Shown here in pieces: positions 37,440-48,500 of a stretch of 64,000 nucleotides of DNA. Numbering within the stretch: position 1 is the first letter of the stretch; each line of letters opens with the position of its first letter. Source of the stretch: Spirodela intermedia (taxonomy: Eukaryota; Streptophyta; Magnoliopsida; Alismatales; Araceae). The notes under the pieces were generated by a model. The model saw only the letters and a program-made list of their open reading frames with translations, was not told where the DNA came from and did no database searches. The translations under genes were made by a program, and so were the position numbers. Location: positions 4,131,001-4,195,000 of the forward strand of contig LR746273.1 in the NCBI GenBank assembly GCA_902729315.2, in the 5' to 3' direction.

Positions 37440-37994
37440 ATGTTTCCACTCCATTTTCATTACGAAGATGTATCACGCCAAGATCTGTTGCTCAAACCGA
37501 ATCACGCCAACGTTATGGAAGTTCCAGGATTGTGTGAAATAAGATTAGTACCAAGCTCTTCTTTCAGAATCAAAAATGGAAAATTGGCTATGGAGATTCC
37601 GTGCGGCCAGAGATTCATATAGCCTAAAAGGGGTCCCTTTTTCAAAGCGGGAAAGTTGTTTTGATCAAATTTTAGGGCCGAAAAAGACACTGGATATATC
37701 AGTGACTTTGCACGACAAAGCACTCTCCGAGGGCATGGAATGTCACATTTTTTTGTCAGAATCTCGACAGTAATGTCTCTGTTAGCTTCTCCGGTCGAAA
37801 TACGGGAAAACCCCATTCAATTCTCGATGGAAACGGAGTTTTGTGAATTCTCACCGGAACTGGAAGATCATTTCGAGATCTTCGAGTGTATTCGAGGATT
37901 CAATGTGACTATTGTCACTTCGGCCAAGACAAAAGATGAGACGTTACCACCGTGGAGCGGCTTTTTACAAAAAGATGAGGGGGAAAGTCAGTAA
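37440..37994 (+). pseudogene. rpl5: Mitochondrial rpl5 (ribosomal protein uL5) with two internal stops
   Basis: The reading frame is full length, from [15 protein letters not shown] to [12 protein letters not shown] and stop, about 185 codons as in plant mitochondrial rpl5. Within one frame there are two stops: TAG at 37620 after CGQRFI and TGA at about 37662 in KLF*SNFRA. Family knowledge places Gln (CAG) and Arg (CGA) at these sites, so both fit C-to-T changes. There is also a small length change near [11 protein letters not shown]. The product would be part of the mitochondrial large ribosomal subunit. The rps14 start follows one base after the stop, the native arrangement. Confidence 0.9.
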
Positions 37995-37995
37995 G

Positions 37996-38276
37996 ATGCC
38001 GGAGAAGCTAAATATATGAGATCACAAACATAGATTGCCCGCGGTTAAATATGAATTGAGACGAAAGCTTTATTTACAATACCTGTTGTAAAGATCCCGA
38101 TCTCCCATCTTATATGCGATACAAACATCATTAGAAGTTGTCCAAGTTGCCAAGAAAGAGTTCCTTTGCACGAGCAAGAAACCGATGTATTTCCACAAGT
38201 TGTTCTTTCGCATTTCTCCTATCGTCGTGGATTAGCATCTCTAGGTTCTTTTTAGGGCATAAAGAAATCGACTTAG
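37996..38276 (+). pseudogene. rps14: Mitochondrial rps14 (uS14m), broken
   Basis: It starts MPEKLNI with a TGA at codon 8, continues with KYELRRKLY, then has a foreign-looking TTACAATACCTG in place of the expected codons before the CKDPDLP block. It resumes KLSKLPRKSSFARARNRC, loses about two dozen bases and changes frame, and ends with the GIKKS-like terminus at 38250-38276. The intact protein belongs to the mitochondrial small ribosomal subunit. At least one nonsense change, one insertion/replacement and one deletion make it non-functional. Confidence 0.85.
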
Positions 38277-39176
38277 TAGCAACCACCAAACCCAATAGAA
38301 CAAAGGTCGCAGCTGGTCCACAAGCAAGGGTTGTAGGTCCATTACCGTCCGGCTCCAAACCGAAAGAAAAGATCTAATGGACTCGGATCGGAGATGCTAA
38401 CATGACGGGAATCGAAGTGGGGGTCCTCTCTACTGCACCTGTCTCCCCGGACATAGACTACGTATAGGGAACTTGGAAAGATAGAAGATCACCGCGTGAA
38501 ACAACATATTAAGTGACAAATGTCACTTCCGAGAGATTTAAAACTATTCTTAAATTCGTAAGTTGTTCATGTTCACGCCGGAGTGCGGAGGTTGTTCCCA
38601 CCATTGAAGTCAGAGTCTGGGTGTGGGCCAGCAACAAAATAGGGCCTTCCGAATGACAAAGACAAAAAAGTTATTCGTTTCGTTGGTAGAACCAACGCCA
38701 ATATAATAATGATTCTCTCTCGTCCAAGAAGAGTTTCCGAGAGTGTTTTTCTTACATTATCTCCTTTCCGAAGCTCCACAAGGCAGGCAAAAAGAGTAAT
38801 AGGACAACAAGCAAAGAGTGTTGCTTTCATTTGAGTTCTTTCTTTGTTTTGAAATCGACGTTCAAGGGGTAGGTAGCGCAGCCAAAACTTTTAAGTGAAA
38901 GGAGTTCCTTACTTATCTTTCATTGGTTTCTTAATGAAAAGTTTAAGCCTTAAGAAACTGACAGTTTGCTCTGAATGAGTTCGTCGAGAATCAACCAACT
39001 GACAAATAAGTAGCCCTGGTGGTTCACTGCCTCCCTCTCGCCAAAATGAAATGAGATGAATCTTCTCATGCAGTTTTTTTATGAATTCAGGGTGCAGCGA
39101 AGCCAAATTCCATCAAGTTCGGGGTGAATAAGGGGGAACAGGAGTTGTCACAACCTACAGCCGATAGAAAAGAGAA

Positions 39177-39422
39177 ATGACTATAAGGAACCAACAATTC
39201 TCTCCTCTTAAACAACTTATAGCCTCTACACTTAACCAGCATTTGATGGATCATCCAACCCCGAGCAATCTTAGTTATTGGTGGGGGTTCAGTCCGTTAG
39301 CTGGTATTTGTTTAGTCATTCAGATAGTGACTGGCATTTTTTTAGCTATGCATCACACACCTCATCTGGATCTAGCTTTTAACAGCGTAGAACATGTTAT
39401 GAGAGATGTTGAAGGGCGCTGG
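39177..39422 (+). pseudogene. cob: 5' fragment of mitochondrial cob (cytochrome b)
   Basis: The frame begins [20 protein letters not shown] and covers about 82 codons through [20 protein letters not shown] and [14 protein letters not shown], the first membrane helix region of cytochrome b. After the GCGCTGG at about 39415-39421, similarity ends and AT-rich nuclear repeat sequence follows. The haem-ligand histidines and the rest of the approximately 390-residue protein are absent. It is truncated by the NUMT boundary. Confidence 0.92.
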
Positions 39423-40536
39423 TTTCTCTTTTTTTGAGTCTCAAATGTCTCTTAATTTATGTTGTATCATTAGTTTTTCCTTGGTGATCTTCTAAATCTC
39501 TCATTTCTCTTTTTCTTCAAACAATTCTTGACTTTTCTAAAGAGTAGAGCAATTTTTTTGTGATCTTCATTGGAGCCAGACTTTTGAGTTAGTTTTCATC
39601 TACTTCATGTATAGTTTTGTTTTTCTTTTTTAGAGACATATTTAACTGGTTAGTAGTGATCTCATTAGTTTATATGATGACACTATGCTTAGGTCATTAG
39701 ATTCTTCTATAGATGCAACCTCGAATTTCCAACTCTAAGTTTATGATCCTAAAATTTTTTCAAAGTTTATATTTGAGTAGTTTTTCCAAAGATTTTAACT
39801 CAATTAACTATATATTAAACATAGTAAATATATTACTAATAGACATATTTTCGTTCATGTTAAATAAATAATATATTGATATCAAAATATCTTATTTGTT
39901 TGAAACTTGGGTTGAGTTTCTTTTGAAATTGATAATTATAAATTAGTAGTTATACCTATATATTAATATCTTATATCGAAATGCTAATTAATGAGTAAAA
40001 ATATAATTATATGTGTTATCAACTTATTATGACATTTATAATATTTTATTTTTTAAGTATTAATGTCTATTATTTTATTTATATTATGAGACTAAACTCA
40101 CTTGACTTTTATGAAGTCAAGTGGTGATTCTCTCATATTTTTTTGATATTATTTGATTGCAAAAACCTAGGTGAACTCTTACTATGAGTTGAAAGTAGTT
40201 GAAGAAGCTTAATTCTTTAGCCTAAAGAAAAGCTTAAGTCTTATGGAGAGAGCCTAATATGATTATGGGCCCAAAAGAGGTGACATCTTGGCCTAGTCCA
40301 TTGAGACTTAAAAAGGCTATCAAAATATGAGATCTAGGCTATTCATCTTAGGATGCCTTAAAATGAGATTAAGAAGAGGATTAGAGTGTCGCCCTCATAG
40401 AAGAATCTGAGTCATCTACTAAGAGAGTTAGTTATTAATCAAAACTATCTATTAGAGAGACCTAATTCTCTAAAAGTTTAAGGTATCTTACCCTTCCTCT
40501 TAAAGGATTCTTTTTAGCTCTCTCTCTAATAGTGAC
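39423..40536. other. AT-rich repeat-derived sequence, unassigned
   Basis: No gene. TA-rich with scattered CTCATGATAA-like pieces. It may be the continuation of the element interrupted by the NUMT, but no matching flank could be shown by eye. Confidence 0.35.
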
Positions 40537-42186
40537 TGATAAGTCTTCATTATCATGAGTTAATAATTAGTAAATAATATAATTTTAGCCTTAACTCATG
40601 ATAAATAAACTTATATTTATTTTTATCTTAACTCATGATAAATAGACTTATATTTATGTTAAAGTGTGAAAAGTAGTTTTCAATTGATTAATGTGAATTT
40701 TTAGGTAATTATGTGATTTTATATAAATTTATATGATTTTTTATAGTCTTACTTTTGAGATAAATGAAGAAAAAGAAATAAAAATAAAAATATTACAAAA
40801 TGGGGGGACCCGCCGGCTAGCCAGGCCTGTGAGCAGGTCGGAAGCACAATTGGGGAGTAGCCATGAGTAGGGGCTTGAGCAACTTAGACTGATAGAAGCA
40901 CGTGTGTACCACTCCCCTTCTATGTCACTAGTGGCCAACCGGCTGTGAGGTAAGGAGTGGTCGTACATGTGAGAGAAGAGACTTGCTTAGAAATGTAATA
41001 TTAGTATATACTTGCCCAAAAAATTGACGCACAACTGATGTGGGACTAAACCTGCGTCACACCTTCCTCAGAAAGGAACGGGCAACCGGTGGGGGTTCGA
41101 ATCCTCTTAGAGCCAAAACTCTTATTATTTTATTTGATTATCGCAACTTTTCTACAAATCACCGGTGAAGGATTAAGCAACTAGAATTGCTGGATCATCG
41201 GCAAAAATCTTGTCAACGTGATTCGTGGAGCATTGTTACTAAAATTACTGAACGATTCACGATAAAAGGATCGTGAATCCATTGAGTAAAGCATCTCTGA
41301 TTAATCAACAAACAAGTCGTCATCGGAAAGAGAACGATCCGTCAGGAGACGAGTCGCCACCTCTTGAGAGCATATCAGATGCGATGAAGAACCTTCTTTT
41401 GCTACGCGGACTTAAGGATGAAGCTTCCTAACACGTGCCCCACCTCCATTCAGCTCCTCTTCGTCGAGTAACAACCACTAGGGAGCCGCAAAGTCACCGT
41501 TTTTCTACTCCGTTGGGTGACAGCTGCCGAAGACAATTCGACAACCCATTTCATTAATTTCTAGACTTCGCAAGAAGATCTAGATATTGTCTACGTCATC
41601 TTTGTCCAAAGAAAGCCTTTAAAGCCGTGGACACTATATAATGATCTTCCTAAACACTCAAGATTTTGGTGCATCACCGACGCATCACCGCCGTGATGTT
41701 AGAACTCTATTTTCTTGCTTTCAACTTAATTTTTATTTTATTTAGTGATAATTTATTAATTTTAAATTTACTAAGATATATTTTATTTCATTATAATTCT
41801 TTTGACTTTTACAGATCTTAATTTGATCAATTAAATCGTATGTATCGCTTACATAAGAATTGTTGAGTGAAATTCTATTTCCGTTCGATTCTTGTTCGTC
41901 GGGCATTGACGTCATCTTGATGTCTGCACCCTTATTTTCTTTTTTCGTAAATATTTTTTATTATTATTTCTTAGTATAAAATTCATAAAAAAATATTATT
42001 ATTAGAATAAAATTCTAAATAATTACCAGATATTATATTCCTTATTTGTGATGAATTTAGAAATTTATCACTATTTTTGAAAGTTTTATTGAATTATACT
42101 TGATATATTTATTCAGAAATACTTCTAAATATTTGAAAAATTATAAATTTTAAATTTGCGTGATTTATTATACAATGACTGAATCA
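40537..42186 (-). repeat. LTR-like repeat, copy A (inverted)
   Basis: On the minus strand it starts TGATTCAGTCATTGTATAAT and ends AATGAAGACTTATCA (TG...CA), about 1650 bases. The same order of landmarks occurs in copies B and C: AAATCACGCAAATTTAAAAT; a CATCAAGATGACGTCAATGC-like block; the conserved 330-base GC-richer block at 40800-41060 with GATGTGGGACTAAACC; and a Pol III box-B-like GGTTCGAATCC at 41095-41105. No protein is encoded. LTR status is inferred from the end bases and the size. Confidence 0.65.
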
Positions 42187-44690
42187 CATTAGTGACTAAT
42201 CAAAAGAAAAAGAAAATCAAGGCTCGATCAATGACATTCTCGTTCTCAAAATCATTGTGGAGAAGAGACAACCTAGAGTACATCAAGATCGTTACAGATT
42301 AAACACCATTCAGCCTATAACTAACACACAACAAGGTATATGCAAGATCTAGATTTTGGGTGTCATTGTAATCTTCTCTATAGATAGATTAACTCTTACT
42401 TCAAACTAATTTTATCATTTATTCTATCATTTTATTGTATTAGATCAATTCTCTCTCTTTTGTCACACTTTTCATTTCTCTTGTCTTCATTCTTTTTAAA
42501 TTTAATTTCACCTTCACAATCTCAAGTATATCTAAATATATATATATATATAATAAATTAAGTAAAATTCTTACTCTTAGTTCTCACACTCCTTGATGAT
42601 CGACTCTTACTTATCTCAAATAGAAGAGTGAGGTTTTATAAATATTATTTATAGGAACTTGATTACATCAAAATGACACAACTAACCTCTAATCAAGTTC
42701 ATCAGAGTCTTTCAACATTTGTTGTCAATTTTTTTATGTTTTCAAGCTAGTGTGGTTACTGATTTTGGTCTTCATATTGGTAATATTAAGAAGTTTGAAC
42801 CTAAAACAATGAATAAGGATCATGGCCAGGATCTTGAAAAACCAAACTTATATTTTTGTTTAGGTTCACCCAGGATGAATAAATTGAAAATATCATAAGC
42901 AAACAAAACATTGATGGAAAAAGGTACTGATGTTAAGATTGAACTCTTTGTCATCTATTATGTTGTCTCTTTAACGTGTTATGGTTTGATAAGAAAGCTA
43001 CTAAAGTGTCTCACATTTTTAAAGGGTCACTAATAGATTGACATCATTTTTAGAAACTCATAGAAGGAGAAAGAAGAGAAAAATAGACAAGAAGAGAAGA
43101 GAGTGAATGGATTGTGATAAACTTGTTCGTGCAAGATAAATATGTTTGTTCCTATGTAGCAGATAAAAGATTAGACATGAAGAATAGTAGATAATTATTT
43201 TTATTTTTACTATCTGTGAGTGATTTAAAAATGTTACTACTAATTTAAGATATAATGGGTTGACATAATCTTTTAAAGGTCAACATAGAAGATATTGAGT
43301 CTAGATAGTGAGTCTACACACTAAAGTATAGCATATGCCAAAAATAGAGATATATAATAATTTAATATGTATACATCTAATTTATAAAATTCTCTACCTT
43401 TGTTTCCATTATTTTCCTTCAAATATATTTAGTTAAACTTCACAACATCAACAAATCTCTTAAGTGGCAGATTTTACATGTCTCTTAAGTCATGTTAGAT
43501 ATAAAAGACTAGCTTATCTTTCTACCCTTGGTGTAAGCATTCCACTATATTGCTTCATACCAAAAATAAAATTTAGAGAGTTTGCACTTTTGTTTCAATG
43601 TTGGAATGATAGTCTCCTTGCATTTCTGACAATTTAATTGTTAGAGACAGCTTAAGTGATAAGAGTTTACACAAAGACTTTTAAAATACATTTCAAAACA
43701 TGTAAGATGATATAATTGATAGTTGAGGTATTGTTAAAGGCTTCTTAGGGTATATTATTCACATGGCTCAAAATCTTGATCATTGAAAATCAAATCTTTT
43801 GGGATAAGGTTGGTCAAAAATTGTATGAGTCAACATATATATCGATTCATTATCATATTATGGGGTCAATTGTCAATTTGACTAAGCTTTTGATTTAGTT
43901 AGTTTGTCTACATGTCAATCATTTTTTTTCTAATATATCTTTAATATGCTAACTAATTAAGATACGATGTTAGAAAATCAACTTTTCTATGTCATAAGAT
44001 TTGGTCTCACTTTCTGGGATTCATTTATAGGTCAATACAATCTTTTCTCAAATGGGTAAACACATTTGCAAAAGGAAAGGAGTTTAGTAGGTTGACACAT
44101 AGTTTAGTACATAGGCTGGCATACTTTTCTTTCTCCAAATAAGGACGAGTAGAAATGTTCTTTTTATGGGTTGTCATATTTCTTCTTTATCAATTGTGGC
44201 GATGAGTGAATTAAATCTTTTTCTTTTTGCTCTAATATGATTTATTTTTTGCAAATCTACTTGTTGACATCTATTTTCTTCCTATGATGCATGTAAAAGT
44301 ATTTACACAACAAAGTAAAATAGATCACATAATTTAGATCTTAAATATTAGATTAACATATTGAAATATATTTGGTAAAAACTTTTATTTTAACTTTATA
44401 TGATTCATTATCAATATCAAAACCCTTAACTCCAACATAATAAAGAGATATAAAGTTATCATATTATCCTTGAGAAATTGAGATAGAATCTTGTTAACGT
44501 CTAGACTTAACATTCCAACTAGACTAAAAACATTAATGAGTTGATCATTTGAAGTTGCTAATCAAAACCTTTTTTTGACTGCATTCTTGGTTGACATTAA
44601 ATCTATTTCTACACCACAATGAGTGGGAGTTGAATGGAATAAATAGCTCACATGTTGTGTAACATAATAGTACGTAAAATTTTGAAGAAT
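42187..44690. other. AT-rich interval without a recognisable gene
   Basis: About 2.5 kb of degenerate sequence with a short TA run at about 42538-42552. A piece near 42770-42900 has slightly coding-like composition but no family I can name. Confidence 0.35.
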
Positions 44691-45543
44691 ACATAAATCT
44701 TTATAGATTTCTAGATAGACCTAAAAAGTTATAAAAATGATAATATGAGGTAGTTGGGTCTTAATATTCTTTATCCTGAATTTTTATCACCTAACATGAC
44801 ACAATAATACTGTAGAGGATAAATAAGACATGGGGCTTGAATCCAAAAAGCTCTAATCTTGGAGAATAAACCAAGCTCTAAATCCATAAATTTTAATTCT
44901 TTAACCCTTGAATCTATAAGCAAAAAAGAAAGATTCTCATAGTAGAGAAAATGGATTCAACTTAAATAGTGTTAACCTCATATTACAATGGGGGCCTTTA
45001 TATAGGCCTAGAAAGAAGGTGGGACACTCTCAAAGAGAGGATCCTATATAAATTTTGGGGACATAGTCTAACTAATTCTAAAATGACCCAAAATAAATTT
45101 TGAGAGGTTGAGACTTTAGACAAATCTTCTTGACAGATTTTAGACTAACTTTAAAGAGTCCATTACAGTCGAAGATCTTGAATAGATCTTAGGTGCAATT
45201 TTTGATAGTTAGATATTTTAAATATATGTTATGTACATATTCTAAACACTATTTAAATATATTTATAAAAAGAAATATACATATAATACTTTTTAGAAAT
45301 GAAAAGACATAAAGTAAGGAATAAAATGTTACTTTCAAACCTCTAAATCACTTGTGATGGATATAAAATACTTTTTAGAAGTGAAAAGACATAAAGTAAG
45401 GAATAAAATATTACTTTCAAACCTCTAGACCACTTGTGACATATGTTGGCTATTTTTCAAAACTCTTTACTTGATGGCTTAAATTTAAGATAATTAGTAC
45501 TAAATTTGAAGTTGTGAATTCAACTTGTGTGTTGGGCTACATT
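44691..45543 (-). mobile_element. 3' LTR region of the Ty3/gypsy element
   Basis: It lies directly downstream (minus strand) of the gypsy integrase and matches the 24175 remnant in opposite orientation. The minus strand starts near GTAGCCCAACACACAAGTTG and includes AGGCCTATATAAAGGCCCCC as promoter-like core near 45000. The far end is approximate. A 72-base tandem duplication lies within it. Confidence 0.6.
45292..45435. repeat. 72-base tandem duplication in the gypsy LTR
   Basis: Two adjacent copies share GAAAAGACATAAAGTAAGGA and TTACTTTCAAACCTCTA with a few substitutions. The related LTR at 24175 has one copy. Confidence 0.85.
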
Positions 45544-48500
45544 AGTCTCTATTACTTCAAAAAAACTCATCTTTGAGTCATCATTTAAATTATCATAAAC
45601 CTCATATATGTCATTGACATTGAATGTGAGTGAAATAGTCATATTTAGTGGGAGCTTGATAAGGTATGAATTGTCATTAATCTTTTGTAGAATTTGTGTG
45701 GTCTATATTTCTTTGGTTTTAACTTGTTGTAGTTACTTATTGGGAATCATTTTTTTATAAGGTATATTATAACTTTATTTTTAACTTTAAACATATTCTT
45801 TCTTATTTTCCTTTTTATTGTTGTTGTATATTTCTCCTAATTGATTGTGAGAATGTTTATCAAACTTTTATGATTTTTTTAATATAATCTACTATATTAT
45901 TTATGATAATGTTAGTTTTAACTAGTCTCAATATTTATAATAGTTCTAATAAAGTTCTTACAGGAAAATAAAGATTAGTTAGTTAAATGATTAATCATCA
46001 AATCATAAGTAAATTCTATTTGAGTGAAAGTATAATTTATTATTTTGGTTTCTCTCTTAAAATATAATAAATCAAATTGTTAATAGTTTTATTCACAACT
46101 TTTGTTTTTTCGTCAATTTATAAGTGGCTAATACCATTGAATTTTTAAAATGTGCTAAATCTTTTCCAAAGACTTCAGCAAAAGTGAGATATAAACTTAG
46201 AATCTTTGTCATATGTGAGTAAGTCAAAAATTCTTTGTAGACAAATAATTTCTTTGAAGAAGTGATTTGCTACTTGACTTGCATCATTTATTTTTTTACA
46301 TGTAATGAAATCTATTATTTTTTACTTGCATCATTTGCTACATAATTACTTCACTAGCATCATTTATATTAGGTATGCATCATTTGCGACATACTTAATA
46401 TAAAGTTCATACGTCTGTCAGGTCATGGACATTGTGGAATCAACAATGAAGTGTATAATTCAGTATTTTTGCTATGTTCCTTGTAGGTTTGACAAACTTG
46501 ATATTTGTAAATAAAATTTTCTACATCTTTCTTTAGTTTGGGTCAATAATACCATTCTTTAATTTATTTTAAGGTCTTAGTTTGATCAAGATATTGTACT
46601 AAGGTTAAAAGGTATAATTCTCATAGTAATTTTTAGCTTAGAGAGTTGTAAAAAATGAATAACTATATTCTTCAAAATAAGAAGTAATTATGTAGGTGAA
46701 AACCTTTCATTGATAAACTAGACATACATGTCATATATTGTTGAGAAAAATCATCATCCACTAAGTTCTTTTTTTATTAAAAATGACATGTAGGTTGACT
46801 TAACATGTGATATCATGTGATCTTAACACATAGGTTCACCAAATATGTTATTTTTTTATTAAAAATATCTGCAACTTGATTCAATTTTTCATACTTCTGT
46901 TTAATAATGAAAGTAAAATGTTGAATGAAAGAGATCCATCTAGCATCCATTATATTGATAAATGTCTAACTATTGATTGACTTAAGATCCTGATGATTAG
47001 TATATAAAATAAATTCTCATTACATCAAGTAGTGTTCTCATGTTTGTAAAGCACATATATTATTTATTTATTATATTATTATTTTTTTACTTAAAATATT
47101 ATTGGTTGACCTTCTTACAGGACATTTTTGACACCAATTATAAATACATCATATTTCACGTTAAATAATTTACTAAAATTTAGAAGGGTTAAAATAAGAG
47201 TATAACATAATTTTTCTTTCACCATGGAAAAATTGTTATTAGCTTCATTAGTTCATTTGAAATTAATTTTTTTCATATATTCAATAACTTGACACACTAT
47301 TGAGCTAAAATTTTAGATGAATCTTTTATAAAATGATGTTAATCCATGAAAGCTTTAAACTTCATAAATTGTAGTCAGTGTTGATTAATCTTTGATAGTT
47401 CTAACATTTTCTTCACCTAATTTTATCTAATCTACACTTACAATGTATCTAGAAAATAACAAATTAGTAATCATAAAATTCTATTTCTTCAGTTTAATAT
47501 ATAATTCATTATGTTGTAACACTTTAAACACTAATATGAGATGTTTAATATATTATTCTTTTGTAGTACTGTAAATAAGAATGTCATTAAAGTAAATAAA
47601 AATAAATTTACTAATAAAAAGTTTCAAAACTTGATTCATTACTCTCATAAATGTACTGAAAATATTCAATAAACTAAAAAACATGACTAATCATTTATAA
47701 CAACTTGTTTTGATTTTAAATGTAATATTCTATTCATCTCCAAGTCGAATTTAGATATGATGATATATGCTCTTTAAATTAATTATTGAGAAAATTTTAA
47801 ATTCATAAAACATATACAACATGTCATCCCTGTGTGGAATTGAGATATACTTAACTATTATCTTGTTGATAACTTTATTGTTGACACACATGCCAACTTC
47901 TATCTTTATTTAGAATAAGTAAAGCATAGATGGAGAATATGCTCATACTTTATCTTATCAATAATTTATTCAATAACTCTTCAACATTTTTGAAGAATTT
48001 GATTTTCTTCTAAGGTCATCTTATAATATTGAAAGTTAGACAAACCAGATCCAAGTATTAATACAATAAGATGTTGTTCATCTCACATTAGTGAAGGATG
48101 AGTAGATAATTTTTGAATTAACAAAAAATTAAATAATAAACATTCAACAACTTTTGGTATCACACTAGTTATTTTGACATTTGAATTAAACTTTTAGATA
48201 ATTACAAATTATTCAATATTAATATTCAACTCATTAAAGAACTACTTCTAGTTGATGAACATTATTTTTTTTCTCATTCTCTCATTTACTAAAATTATTG
48301 TCTTCCATTATACTCAAAAAAAACTTTTTACTATTTCTATAGAAGACGTAAATAATTTTCTTACCATGGTGCAAAGCATCAACATCAAACTACCATAATC
48401 AATCTAATATCATGTGACAAACATCTATCTCAATGATGTCACAATATATTTTGTTAGAATAAATCTTATCAATAGAAAACTTGACCAAAGAGGTCTTAGA

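Larger units (their letters stand above)
32767..39422 (+). other. Nuclear insertion of mitochondrial DNA (NUMT), about 6.6 kb
   Basis: Base composition changes abruptly at about 32767 from AT-rich repeat to balanced, spacer-like sequence, and back at about 39422. Inside, in native mitochondrial order and strand, are trnS(UGA), rpl5, rps14 and the start of cob. The rpl5-rps14-cob cluster is conserved in plant mitochondria. Spacers are retained, so transfer was through DNA, not RNA. Stops in rpl5, a scrambled rps14 and a cob cut at codon 82 with repeat DNA after it indicate a nuclear fossil. The left boundary is inferred from composition alone. Segments 32767-36189 show no gene I recognise and look like mitochondrial intergenic sequence. 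Confidence 0.88.

Noticed and set aside
37502-38830. Minus-strand frames over rpl5, rps14 and the rps14-cob spacer
   Set aside because: They are antisense shadows. The plus-strand product at 38138-38377 is the frame-shifted end of rps14 followed by spacer.
32767-39422. A bacterial or plastid origin for the GC-balanced block
   Set aside because: rpl5-rps14-cob order, protein wording and tRNA-Ser(UGA) are those of plant mitochondria; no plastid gene is present.
41080-41115. A tRNA gene at the GGTTCGAATCC site
   Set aside because: Only the T-arm-like box is present; no acceptor, D or anticodon arms could be folded around it.
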